Positions 31,279-41,338 of a stretch of 64,000 nucleotides of DNA are shown here, piece after piece; the stretch's first letter is position 1; each line of letters begins with the position of its first letter. Under the pieces are notes generated by a model. It worked only from the letters and a program-made list of their open reading frames with translations, ran no database searches and was not told the DNA's origin. The DNA is from Mytilinidion resinicola (taxonomy: Eukaryota > Ascomycota > Dothideomycetes > Mytilinidiales > Mytilinidiaceae): positions 485,300 to 549,299 of the forward strand of contig NW_022985452.1 of assembly GCF_010093595.1 (NCBI RefSeq), in the 5' to 3' direction. Position numbers and translations under genes: made by a program.

Positions 31279-31865
31279 TCACGCCTGCTGAGCAAAGAAC
31301 CAGACGAGCTGATTATCTCGGTTTAGCCGCGCGCAGCCGTCGGCTGCCCCTTCTGGTGGTGGTAGTGGTAGTAATAATGCGAGTCTTGGCGGGCCGTTCC
31401 TCCTCCTTCTCTTCCTCGTCCGTGTTAGAAACGCGCCGCCGTAGTCTTCGTCGGTGCAGTCAGACGGGGTAACGGCTTCCATGAGTGTTTGCAGCCTCTC
31501 CAGCTCAACCTTGCGTTTCTTAACCAGCTCGGGCGGGGTGCGGCCTATTGGCCATTCGGCAGCAGCTTCCGCGCCGTACTTCACCTTTCTAACTGCCTGG
31601 GCTGTAGAAAGCAGCGCATTTAGCTTTAAAGTGAGTTCGGCAGCAAATGCAACGTTGTCTCTTCTCTTATAGATTGGGGTGGACGGCAGAGAACAGAGGC
31701 GGGTGCCGTGCGTGGCAACAATATCGAGGAGATTCTGCGGTTTACACTTATATTAATGGCCTGCGATGCAACTAGAGCGAGTCGCTAAGTAAAAGGTGCA
31801 GACTTACAACTCTTATTTTTCTATTTTTGCAGCGGTTGCTAGCGTCAGGCGCGGTGTGCAGCCAT
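31279..31865 (-). pseudogene. Basic hypothetical protein with stop-damaged first exon
   Basis: The main exon runs from about 31728 to 31279: LLDIVATHGTRLCSLPSTPI, NVAFAAELTLKLNALLS, then a Lys/Arg-rich ELVKKRKVELERLQTLMEAV and TRKRRRRNG. Upstream, ATG at 31865 begins MAAHRA, then meets TGA, TAG and TAG within 15 codons before a GTAAGT donor; each would be CGA or CAG before C-to-T change. An acceptor ACCGCAG sits just before QNLLD-type text. A nuclear role is suggested only by the basic cluster. Family not recognised. Confidence 0.45.
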
Positions 31866-31891
31866 GGTTATAGTTATAGTTATAGTTATAG
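31866..31891. repeat. GTTATA microsatellite
   Basis: Four GTTATA units directly upstream of the ATG at 31865. It is not a telomere repeat. Confidence 0.9.
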
Positions 31892-32644
31892 CCTTAAGCG
31901 GCCTCCTCTATAAACGACACGGAAGTTGGGGCGAGGCGCCTTTAAATTGAAAACAGGTCTACAGTCAGCACGGTGCGTAGTAGGGCAAGCGCTCGCACGT
32001 GATTTCATCCATGCGGCGAAGCGCCAGGTTAGGATTTAAGCGAGTAGGGGAAATTAATTTTCTACGGACTCGAGATGTCTACGGATCAGTGTATGTATAT
32101 TATTAGTTGTAGCTTCTTTTTCTAGCCACTATATGCCAGCAAGCCAGACTTATCCTTACACCGGCCTATTATTATTACTATTAGTAAGTTTTCTATTAGT
32201 CGCCTAGTATCCAGCACGTATATATATAATATATAACCAGATCTAACAGGTGGAGTTAACTATCTAGCACGCCAGGAACATTGCCAGGGTGCTAGTGCGG
32301 ATAAGGATGTGGATAGTAGCTCTATTAGATATATTTAGCAGGTTTAGAGACTTTGTTAAGGTTCCCTCTAGTATTAAGGGATAAGAAAACTAAAGGATAA
32401 TAGAAAAGGTGCTGCAACTGCCACTAGTTAGAAATAGGCGGCTAGTTTAAGATAGAGTGCATGTTCCTAGCAGTTAATATTAATAAAGGATATAGTTAGC
32501 TAAGCATTTAAGTTAGCCGCGTTTGCAGCACGGCGTTCTTATTCTCCAGCTCCTTAATTCTCTGCGTAAGCTTAGTAAGCGCGCCCTGGGTTAATAAAAG
32601 CTCTGTAATCCGGCGCTCTAGGAACTTAATATAGTTACTAGATT
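31892..32644. other. AT-enriched, no gene seen
   Basis: RIP-like composition; no readable ORF. Leads into the mutated duplicate at 32645. Confidence 0.45.
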
Positions 32645-35145
32645 CCTTATACCTTTACTCCTAGGACAAGCTATTATATAATAATATAACTAGGTTTTAG
32701 GATATTTCTATTTATAAATTGTTATCTAAGCTTCCTCTATTGCTTTGCTAATTTTAAGACAAGTTCTAGATAGTAATTAGTTGTATTCTCTTTTCTTATA
32801 TATAGAAAAACCAACTATAGAAGTCTTAGATATTGCTTTAGCAGAGTAGCGCGCAAATCTATTCCTTAACACTTTTTATACAAGCTAGAGCGCTGCTGCT
32901 TTATTTAATGCTATAGCTAGTGGAATAAGTAGGGACTTAATATTATAGAGGTTTCTTTCTAGTCTTCTAGTATACCTTTAAAGCTATATTATTGTTTTTC
33001 CGTCCGCTATATTATATAAACACGGGAGCATCTTTGCTTAATAAGTATTATATCTTAGTTATACTCTATTGCACTGCAAGCAGATATTAGTATTATTTAG
33101 CCTGGCAGCAGCACTTTTATATAATTTATACCTTTAATTTCTATTTCCTATAGCTTTTACACGCTATTAAGGTTATCTTTCCTTTTAGTATTTAAAGCGC
33201 GTAGGTTCTAGATATTAGAGAGACTAGCTAGGTTATTTTTAAACTTTCTAATAAGCCGACTATACCTTGCTTTAGCGCCAGGGATAATACTATAAGGTTA
33301 GATTAAGGAAGTAGAAAGGTAAGAAAATAATAGAGTCTAGAAGGACTAAAGTGCTGCTATAAGGAAATAAGGATAGTAGAAATAGGTAAGTAAAGAAAGC
33401 TTGCTATAACAGAGCTTAATTATATAGCCCAGCGGCCGCTTAGCTAGTAATAGGATGTAGGAACTCTTCGGCAGATAAATAAAGGTTAATAATATAAGGG
33501 ATTTTAGAGCGGGTTGCAAATCTATAGAAGTATAATAAGGGCCTTTTTATATATAGGTTAGCAGTAAGGGGTCTACGCTACCTTATACTTTAGAACTAGG
33601 GGCTATTCCCTGCTAATATAAGGGCTGCGGAGATCTAATCCGGGTATATTATAGCAAACTCTATTCCGCTCTATAGCTATATACTAGAATACTACTGCCT
33701 TTAAAATACCTGTAGTAGAATACCGCCCGGAAGTAAGACTTAAAGCTATATTGCGCCTTATTATTATATCCCGGTTTAGATAGCTATCTAAATAACAGCT
33801 TATAGCAGGGTATACCACGGGGACTATATTATTATTGTTTAGATAGCTATAGCCTATTAGTTCCTCCTATTTAACTTTATCGCTAGCAGACCTATATTTT
33901 TAGGTGTTGCGTTCTAGTATAATAGCAAATACGGGAAGAAGGCTACGGAAGGGCAGCCTTAATTACTAATATCTACCACGCTTAATTAAAGGCCACTAGA
34001 CTCTATTAATTATAGGCGCTGTTAAAGCCTATTATAAGAGTATAGTTACTTATATCTCTCTGTTATTTTTAGATAGTTATATATAGAGGCAAACGTGCAT
34101 ATATAATTTACAGGATTATACACTTTATATTATTCTTACTTCTATACTTTCCCTGTGAATCGCGTTGGTTTTAATAATACCTTGCGCTATAATTACCGTA
34201 ACTATCTCCTTAAGCTTTCCTCTTATAGCCCTGGCTATAAGACTGTTATTATTGCCGCCTTAGCTGCCGGACAATATTATAGAAGGCCTTCTTAATATTT
34301 ATATAGTTCTTAGCGGAAGCCTCTATAAAGTTATATTCCAGCTCGCAAGTAAGTACCCTGCCTTCCTGTATTAAAACTTCGCGTTCTATTACCCTATTAC
34401 ACTTATTACCTACTAATATAACTAGCGCCGGGCTAAAAGCAGACCCGTTTAATAATGCGCTTAGTGGCGAGCCGGGGTATATTAGTAATCCGGATAGCGA
34501 TAATTCTTTAACCCGCTGAATTTAGCGGTAAAATTCTTAGATGCGTGTAAAGAACAACCGAGACGAGATGCTATAGACCAGCACAAAGCCCTCGCCGCCC
34601 CGTATCCACTGGTCTCTTAGCGCGATATATTCTTCTTAGCCTGCAGTATTAAGCACTTCCAGCGTGCATAACTAGGAATTAATCTGCACTTGCTTGCGGT
34701 ATAAGTTCTTAATAGTCGGGTTGTATATTTTGATAAAGTAGTGCAGGAATAGCTAGAAATACAGTTAGCGATTAATATTTAACACAATATAGAAGGGGCC
34801 CACCTGGATAGTTAAAGCTGTCTTCCCGACGCCACCGTCCCTGAACACTATAAGCTTGTACAAAGGTTTTTTCCCCGCTATAATAGAGAGGTGTTTATCC
34901 AGAAACTGCTAAGCCACTTTTAAGTTATAGAAAAAATACGAACCAGAGGTTTAGGAAGGGGTAGAATAGAAGGAGATTAGTTGGACAGTCTGGCGGTTCG
35001 ACTAATGCCTAAGAACTTAGGGCGCAGGAAGACGCAAAAAAAAGTGCAGGAAGGCAACTGGTGAGGATGGAATAAGAGCCGGTAAGGTAATAAGGAAGGA
35101 CCTATTAGCCGCGTCGGGCGTAACTGCTTAATATAATATCCTCTC
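32645..35145. repeat. Segmental duplication, strongly RIPed copy (TF + ras)
   Basis: Collinear with 19273-21660 but with abundant C-to-T and G-to-A transitions, e.g. GATTCCTTGTACCTTTGCTC becomes GATTCCTTATACCTTTACTC. No ORF survives. It has about 100 extra bases near 34890-35110. Some codons remain ancestral here while mutated in the other copy. Confidence 0.92.
34108..34879 (-). pseudogene. RIPed ras copy 2
   Basis: Same gene as 20738-21528. Short readable islands remain, including the GDGGVGKT-coding stretch near 34835 and a C-terminal box read as CIIL before TAA at 34108. The ATG is ATA. Positions that are TAA and TAG in copy 1 are CAA (near 34692) and CAG (near 34232) here. Confidence 0.88.
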
Positions 35146-35994
35146 CCTCGTGCTAATCTAGACCCTAAGTTAGTTTCCGGTACGATAGAAAAAGGATAAG
35201 CAGGGTTCTTTGGCCGCGAAAAGCAATTATCGTATTTCTATAAGATAGGCCACTTTATAGCGCCGGCCATAACGACGGAGCACTAAGCTTTGCCTTATTT
35301 TATAAGGAGGCATTATTCAACTTCCTAACACGGTAATATTCCTGTACTCTTCTAAATAACTACCGCTTGTCTCTGCAACCGATATAATACCGCAGGCAAT
35401 AGTAGCGGAGAGATAGTGTAGGAGTAGTAAAGGAGGATAAGGTGCGCGCCTCGCGCTGAAGCTAAGCACGGGCCCGCCCGCTAGCCTAAAACAGCATATT
35501 TGGCGCACTACAGCTTTAGAAGTATTCTTCTGCAAGTAATTAGACTTAAGCGGGATAAATAAACGGCTACAAGTTAAATTGCTAGTTACTATCGAGTTAC
35601 TATCGAGTTACCGTGTGGGCCGCCCACTAAAATAACTCCAGGGCTTTGCCGACACTATCGATTAACTCGTTTACGACTGGAATCGACGCCTCCTTTATCT
35701 AACCGCTACTCAAGCCCAGAACACAAGGAAATATAAGCTAGGCAGTGCCTCGAAAGGCCCACCCCAGTGCCTTAAAGGCCTACCCCCCAATTCCGGATTA
35801 TATATAACTGCGAACCGTTGCGAACTAGGTGGTGCGTGATTGCCAGCCGAGTGTAAGCATTCGTATAAGTTGTTGGGGAGATTGTTATAGGATGTTGTAT
35901 TATAAAATCCTCTGCTTATTTTAAACCTAGAACAGGTATTAGGACAGCGGGAATATAGGCCGAGATTATTAGGAGATTCGACTTTACTCTATAC
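35146..35994. other. Partly RIPed, no gene seen
   Basis: A 72 aa minus ORF (35317-35535) has no recognised domain. A short direct repeat CTATCGAGTTA occurs at 35590-35612. Confidence 0.35.
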
Positions 35995-36238
35995 CTGTAA
36001 CTTGTCTTAGCCTTTAGAAACCGGCAATAAAGCCTCTACTTACTGTCCGGCTATTAGGCCCTATAAGGGCTGTTGTTAATATAGTTATAGCTAGAGGTTT
36101 CGATAATTTAACTTTGCTTAATAATTTAACTTTGCTTAATATCTGTAACTCGTCTTAGCCTTTAGAAACCGGTAATAAAGCCTCTACTTACCGTCCGGCT
36201 ATTAGGCCCTATAAGGGCTGTCGTCGACGTAGTTACGT
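35995..36238. repeat. 96 bp direct repeat, two copies
   Basis: 35995-36090 and 36143-36238 are near identical (CTGTAACT(T/C)GTCTTAGCC to AGGGCTGT(T/C)GT). Differences are transitions. Between them lies a tandem ATAATTTAACTTTGCTTA doublet. The right copy may overlap the 3' end of the membrane-protein gene on minus. Confidence 0.85.
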
Positions 36239-36259
36239 CTGTTTTATATAAAGGAAGTT

Positions 36260-37202
36260 TTAATACAAGGCCGCAGTAATTTGGCATAATATATTGTATA
36301 AGTTGTCTAATATTAGGGACCTAACAGAGGGGCATAAATGCAAAGAAGAAAAGAGAAGCCTGCAAGTGTTAGTGAGAAAACGGATGCTGGAAAAACTTAA
36401 CATACTTATTCCACAATATAAGTGCCGAGACGATTTTTGTCGCAAAATACAACAGCACTAACGAGAAACGCAATTTCGGGAAGAACTATTAATGCTAAGA
36501 TAATTACGTTTATATGCAGAAATAAGGGTGGTATTACCATGCTTTTGTAAACACAGGCTATTTTAACGGTAAGACTAAGGGTTATAAGGGCCCACGTCGA
36601 CGCGGTAATACATCTTAGAATCCATTCTAAATAAGGGAACAGCCTACAGAAGAATTATCATCTCGTCCGTTTCCAGGTACAGCTAAACACTTACCATCCA
36701 AATATAACGGTTAGAATCACTCCAACCAGCCCTATGGCCGGTAAAACCAGCCGTACAATCTTCGTACTAATGCGGTAACTTAACCCAGAAATAACTTGCA
36801 TTTGACAAACATACTAACAGGCAGATAAGCATACAATACTGTTTAGTCGAAGAACGGAAAACTCACATCGAACAGCAATATAATCTGCTGCGCCCCGATA
36901 TTGGCCCATGTGCCAGAGCTACAGTCCTTGCTATGGATGAAAGACACAAAGCCGACGAGGACGAAGATGGTGTACACTAATAAGATGATGACAGATATTG
37001 CATGACTTAATCTGCTGCGTTCCGTCCTTTTGCGTACTGCAGCGGTTAAATGACCAACAGTAGAAGTAACGCAGCAGAGGATGATAACACCCCAGCCAAC
37101 ACGCAAGCAGTCAATAACAGAAGTCATTGCGTGCGTGGCGTATGCAGAAGAAAGAGGATGTGTGGTGGACTCGATGCAGAGCAACAGAAGGCAAACATGC
37201 AC
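36260..37202 (-). pseudogene. Polytopic membrane protein, four exons, two RIP stops
   Basis: Exons 36867-37202, 36695-36813, 36406-36643 and up to 36359, with introns of 53, 51 and 46 nt (GTGAGT, GTAAGT and GTATGT donors; ACTAAAC, CTAAC-type branches), join in phase. Hydrophobic spans: GWGVIILCCVTSTVGHL, AISVIILLVYTIFVLVGFVS, KIVRLVLPAIGLVGVILTVI, ITASTWALITLSLTVKIACV, VIILALIVLPEIAFLVSAVV and ASLFFFAFMP, so six or more membrane helices. TAA at the end of exon 3 and TAG after FMPLC both fit Gln codons. Start may be Met37202 or the later Met at 37127 (MTSVIDCLRVGWG). Family not recognised; receptor- or transporter-like by topology only. Confidence 0.65.
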
Positions 37203-37315
37203 GGTTCGCTCAATGCAGGAGCCGCAGGAAAATATGAGAAGCGGTGTAGGAAGGAGGCGCAGAATGAATGAAAGCTGCAGAGGAGCCTGCAGGCAACAAG
37301 CGGAGTAGCTGTGGT

Positions 37316-37385
37316 TGAAGGCAAACGTGCATCCTAGCCGGGCGTAACCAGCTCTATATCACCATGTCGGTTCTCTCCGTGCCGC
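37316..37385 (+). repeat. Third copy of the ras upstream flank
   Basis: Matches 21593-21680 (GGCAAACG(C/T)GCATCCT, CCGGGCGTAAC, AGCTCTATAT, TCTCCGTGCC) with small indels. It is not RIPed. A 99 aa plus ORF that starts inside it (37364-37663, FKSWLFNNLPIPASDNHQWV) could be coding but is unrecognised. Confidence 0.8.
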
Positions 37386-37749
37386 ACTTCAGATCCCCTG
37401 AATCTGTTGCGTTCAAGTCCTGGCTCTTTAACAACCTACCTATCCCGGCATCCGATAATCACCAATGGGTTGAAGTGGCTGACAATCTTTCACATCCAGA
37501 ATGCGCAAATCTGGTGAAGGCTTGCCAATCTCTACTGAGACATGGGCGGCATCACATCCGAATAATACCGGCCGCACTACCCGCGCCACTTGCGCGTCAC
37601 TTGTCGATATTCGGACGCGGAAAGAGAGGTGCAGATGCGGGATTCATCGTGTCCATTATTTAGTAAAGGAGCTGGCAGAGCCTGGAGCGACATGTTGTAA
37701 AAGTGGCGTTTCCTTAATGCTGTCGCTCGGAGCGGGGAAAGTGGAAGCG

Positions 37750-37803
37750 CCAATCAGCTTGTCTCCAGTACTTGCGCGCAAGTACTGGCGGCAAGCTGAT
37801 TGG
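37750..37803. other. 54 bp near-perfect hairpin
   Basis: CCAATCAGCTTG(TCT)CCAGTACTTGCG pairs with CGCAAGTACTGG(CGG)CAAGCTGATTGG; only a 3 nt internal mismatch. It lies about 75 bp upstream of the ATG at 37879. Third structure of this kind in the window. Confidence 0.88.
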
Positions 37804-37878
37804 ACCAAGCAAAATGGCTGCAGGACTTGACGGAACGCCTCACTGTGCTTCGCTCCAACTCACCTCCTCCTCCTCAAC

Positions 37879-39955
37879 ATGGATACCCTCAAAGTTGCCT
37901 TGAATGTCTTAATCAATGCCTTAACCGATGCCTCTGAGGATGATGTCCAGCAGTTACTCCGCTCTGAACGCACCAAAGTATACGAGACGGCGAAAAGGCT
38001 TCAATTATTGTCACCTCCGCCCGCGTCCCAATCTTCTGCTATACCCACTCTATCTCTCCTCTTTCCCGCCGATACTAGGGATACACCAACTCCCAACAGA
38101 GCCAGCAACGCATCAGTCGTTAATCATAATATCACTTCTTCGCCCTGTTCCCCCTCAGGCAGAACCAGCAACGCACCGACTGTTGGCTGCAATGGCACCT
38201 CTCCAACTTCTCCATCCTATCCCTCCTTAGACAGCACCAGCGACGTACTGAATATCAAAGCATCTACAAGGCATCGCCTCACCGATTGCGAAATCAAGTC
38301 AAAGTGCATATCGATACTTGATACTTTAAGTTCTCACCGCAAAAAAATTCGAAAATTTACAACTAAAACGGTACAAATTGCAGTTGGCCGTCCACCGAGC
38401 GAACAACTAGACCTAGACTTTCGCCTTTTAGATATCTCCCATGGTACCAGCCTCCACGCCAAAAGCGATCAGGATAAGTTTCGAGTCACCCTCGCCGAGA
38501 TACATCTTGCATTAGAATTCGAGCAATGGGAAATTGCAGGATTCGGGGGTCTTTCAAGAATTCAAAAAATTATAAGAAACTTCGATACGGCAAACCAAAA
38601 AAGGGGCCGGGGGAGGACATTCCTGAGAGGACTCGGAATCCCCAGTAACAATTTGAAGATGGTGTCGCTAGCCCTTGGTCGCGGGATTAAATCTCTTGTC
38701 ATCGAACGTCTGCTCTTCCAAGAGACCGTGCTACTACGGAAGAGTGGCAAATCCAGCAGGGCATCATCTGACGCAGCTGGGGGAACAGAATCTATCATGG
38801 GAACTGGCTCCACGTACGCGTCCGACGATCACGAAGAGACCATGCCCGACGATCACGAAGAGACCGTCTCCGATGAAGAGACGGACACGGACGAAGAGAC
38901 CGTCCCCGACGAAGAGACGGACACCGACGAAGAGACGGACACCGACGAAGAGACCGTCCCCGACGAAGAGACGGACACCAACGAAGAAACGGACACCAAT
39001 GATCACGAAGAGACAAACGCCAATGATTGCGAGATGAACATAGGAGTAGTAGCCTTTTCGACGTTTATATATACGGAGTGGCACAAGATACCTTATAATC
39101 ACATTCAAATCTTCGTCCGGGAATTGTTAAGATATTGTAAACTGCTCAAGCTTGCGAAAAATACAACGCCCTGGATGAAGGAAGCCTAACGTTATTATAA
39201 TAGTCAAGTTAATCGTAGTACAAAGCGAAAACGACAGCAGGCGGCCTCCCAGCCTGCTCCTCCTACCTCTCGCCGCAAGTTGATACACTCAGGCGAACCC
39301 GTAAATGCTTCCGGGTACCCAACTCGTCCACCTCCAAACTGCAGAACTCTAACGCTGATCCTCCATATAGTCAATCATACTCGCAACTCTTCACCGCTCC
39401 TCTATCAGAAAGCCTCACTAACGTGCTAACACACAACCATCAGACTAAACACTCAGGTTACTTATATGGGCGTCCTATATCACAGGGGAATGGGTGGAAA
39501 TTATGCTCAGGAGCAGGAAATGGTGCGTGACACGGAACTTACTTTATAGCAAAGCTAACGTCTTCGTCACAGGCGAATATCCTCAGCAGCCGCAGACTCA
39601 ACAAGTTCCAAGTAAGTACAAAAAATTCATTATAAATCACAGATATTGCTAATACCTAAAAGGCCATTATGGGGCGCCGCAGTTCCAACCAGAGGATATC
39701 CTAACAAACCACTACGATAACATGCCTGTACAGCCCTCCAACATGCCGACCAACCACTCCAACATCCTAACCAGCTACGACGACAACGTGTTTGAATGGC
39801 CTTCCGGCATGGCCAACCCCTCCGACATGCTAACCAGCTACGACGACGACGTGTGTGAATGGTCTTCCGGCATGGCCAACCCGTCCAACATTCCCCTCCG
39901 ACAAACTGACCAGCCTCTCATGGTATCCACGCTACAAACCTCACGCCGTCGCTGA
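37879..39955 (+). pseudogene. Large hypothetical protein with acidic repeat, stop and frameshift
   Basis: A 436-codon open frame begins MDTLKVALNVLINALTDAS, has a Ser/Thr/Pro linker (50-125), a conserved-looking middle (DCEIKSKCISILDTLSSHRK; LEFEQWEIAGFGGLSRIQK) and an acidic DEETDTDEETVP repeat (about 315-375). After MKEA it meets TAA (39187), but the frame continues RYYNSQVNRSTKRKRQQA, as if the stop were CAA. One frameshift near 39339 leads to PPYSQSYSQLFTAPL, then introns 39523-39572 and 39612-39662 (GTGCGT/GTAAGT, CTAACG/CTAATA, CAG/AAG) in phase and a final exon with two copies of an N-S-x-ML/IL-TSYDD unit, ending TGA at 39955. The hairpin 37750-37803 is just upstream. Family not recognised. 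Confidence 0.68.
38818..39016. repeat. Coding 18 bp minisatellite (acidic repeat)
   Basis: GACGAAGAGACGGACACC and variants encode DEETDT/DEETVP. Minus-strand ORFs through it (for example 38764-39108) are shadows. Confidence 0.9.
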
Positions 39956-41338
39956 TAAATGCTGGCTGCCCAGCGGCGCAGAAGATAGCATAGCCCAAAG
40001 AAATACTTTTTCGATCTGGGGATTGTTGGTATTGGGTTATGTAGACGCTGTCCTTCGTGATTCGAATAGGGATAACTATCTGATTATATGGGCCCCCTAT
40101 GTATGATCCAGGTGGCCCAACCGCTCGGAATATTCCCGTGCGCCGCGAGAGCTGGTATATTTAGATATATGTATTAGTGAAGGCTAAGAGGAACGTACAT
40201 CTGGAAATTGCTTCATTATAAAATTTGTTATAAAATTTGTTCTCTGCTTTTCTAAGGCAGAGGGCTGCCCCTCTGCTATACATTTCTCTAGTCTGCCTGC
40301 CCCTTCTAAATTTGCAGCAGTATATTCTTTGTCATGGACCTCCTCCCACGTTTCCAGTTCCTTATCAATATCTATTGGGAACTGATCGAGATGCGACGGC
40401 ATGGGTAGTGTAGGTAGATGGAGTTGGTGGGTGGCTTGTTTTAATAGGCTGCGCGTAGATCTCTAAATAAACGGCATGTTAATAAAAATGGGAGAAAGCT
40501 GCAGGGCACGGTGCATTGCTTACCTGAGAGACGACACAAACTTTGCTGAAAGGGGGGCGTCTTCAAGGCGCTGTTGAAGTCTGCACATCCTGGCGAGGGG
40601 TAGACAGTTGGGCATTTGCTTAAAAGCCTAGACCATGTGACTGCCCCAATTTCCGGCCCCATCCGTGCTGGTCTCGTCACGCGCCACTCTCCGTATTTTG
40701 CCGGCTAGCGTAGTTCTGCGACTAAGCCACAGAGCCTCATCGAACGTCAACTCTCATGCCTTCCTTGACAACTCGGAGCACACCGCCAAAAAGATATTTA
40801 CGACGTCATTTGACGGTTTACGCGCAGCACACTGTGGTCCACATACCTTCAGTGGCGTTTGGCGGCCTCGATTCAGGCCTCTTCTCGCCGAACATCAACA
40901 CCATGCTCCAGCCTACCCATCGCAAACCCGCCGCCGAACAAAGCGCAGCTGCCTGTCATTCTCCTCGTTTCAACCCCAGCTCCTCGCAATTCTCCCCACA
41001 AGTGCGACACCAAGCTGCCGGCGTCATCAGGGACGGCATGCGCCGCCGTGGAAACCCGCTGCCCGTCCTCCTGCAACTTTAGCACAAGCCGTGGACTCCA
41101 AGAACCGCCTCACCATGCGCGACTATTCGACGCTGCGGCGTGTGAGCTCCGTTCTCTGTATGCAATTAAGTTGTCCATCCTTCCGCGCGAGAAGAATGCC
41201 TACCACTTACTCCTGTGTGCAACATGTGTAGTAGGATAACGCTGCTCCCTTTTGTCCTCGCCGCAAGTCGCGGTTGATCCTACATGCGCCTGCTATAAAG
41301 GAAGCTTCTCGGTTACTTTAGGAACAGCCCTTTATCAC
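39956..41338. other. Weak ORFs only
   Basis: A 72 aa minus ORF (40184-40402, PSHLDQFPIDIDKELETWEE) ends at a possible GTACGT donor and may be an exon, confidence low. Overlapping Pro/Ser/Arg-rich ORFs at 40665-41239 have no domains. Confidence 0.35.

Noticed and set aside
31866..31891. Telomere-like repeat
   Set aside because: The unit is GTTATA, not TTAGGG, and there are only four units.
38764..39108. Minus-strand ORFs opposite the acidic repeat
   Set aside because: Shadows of the DEETDT-coding plus strand.
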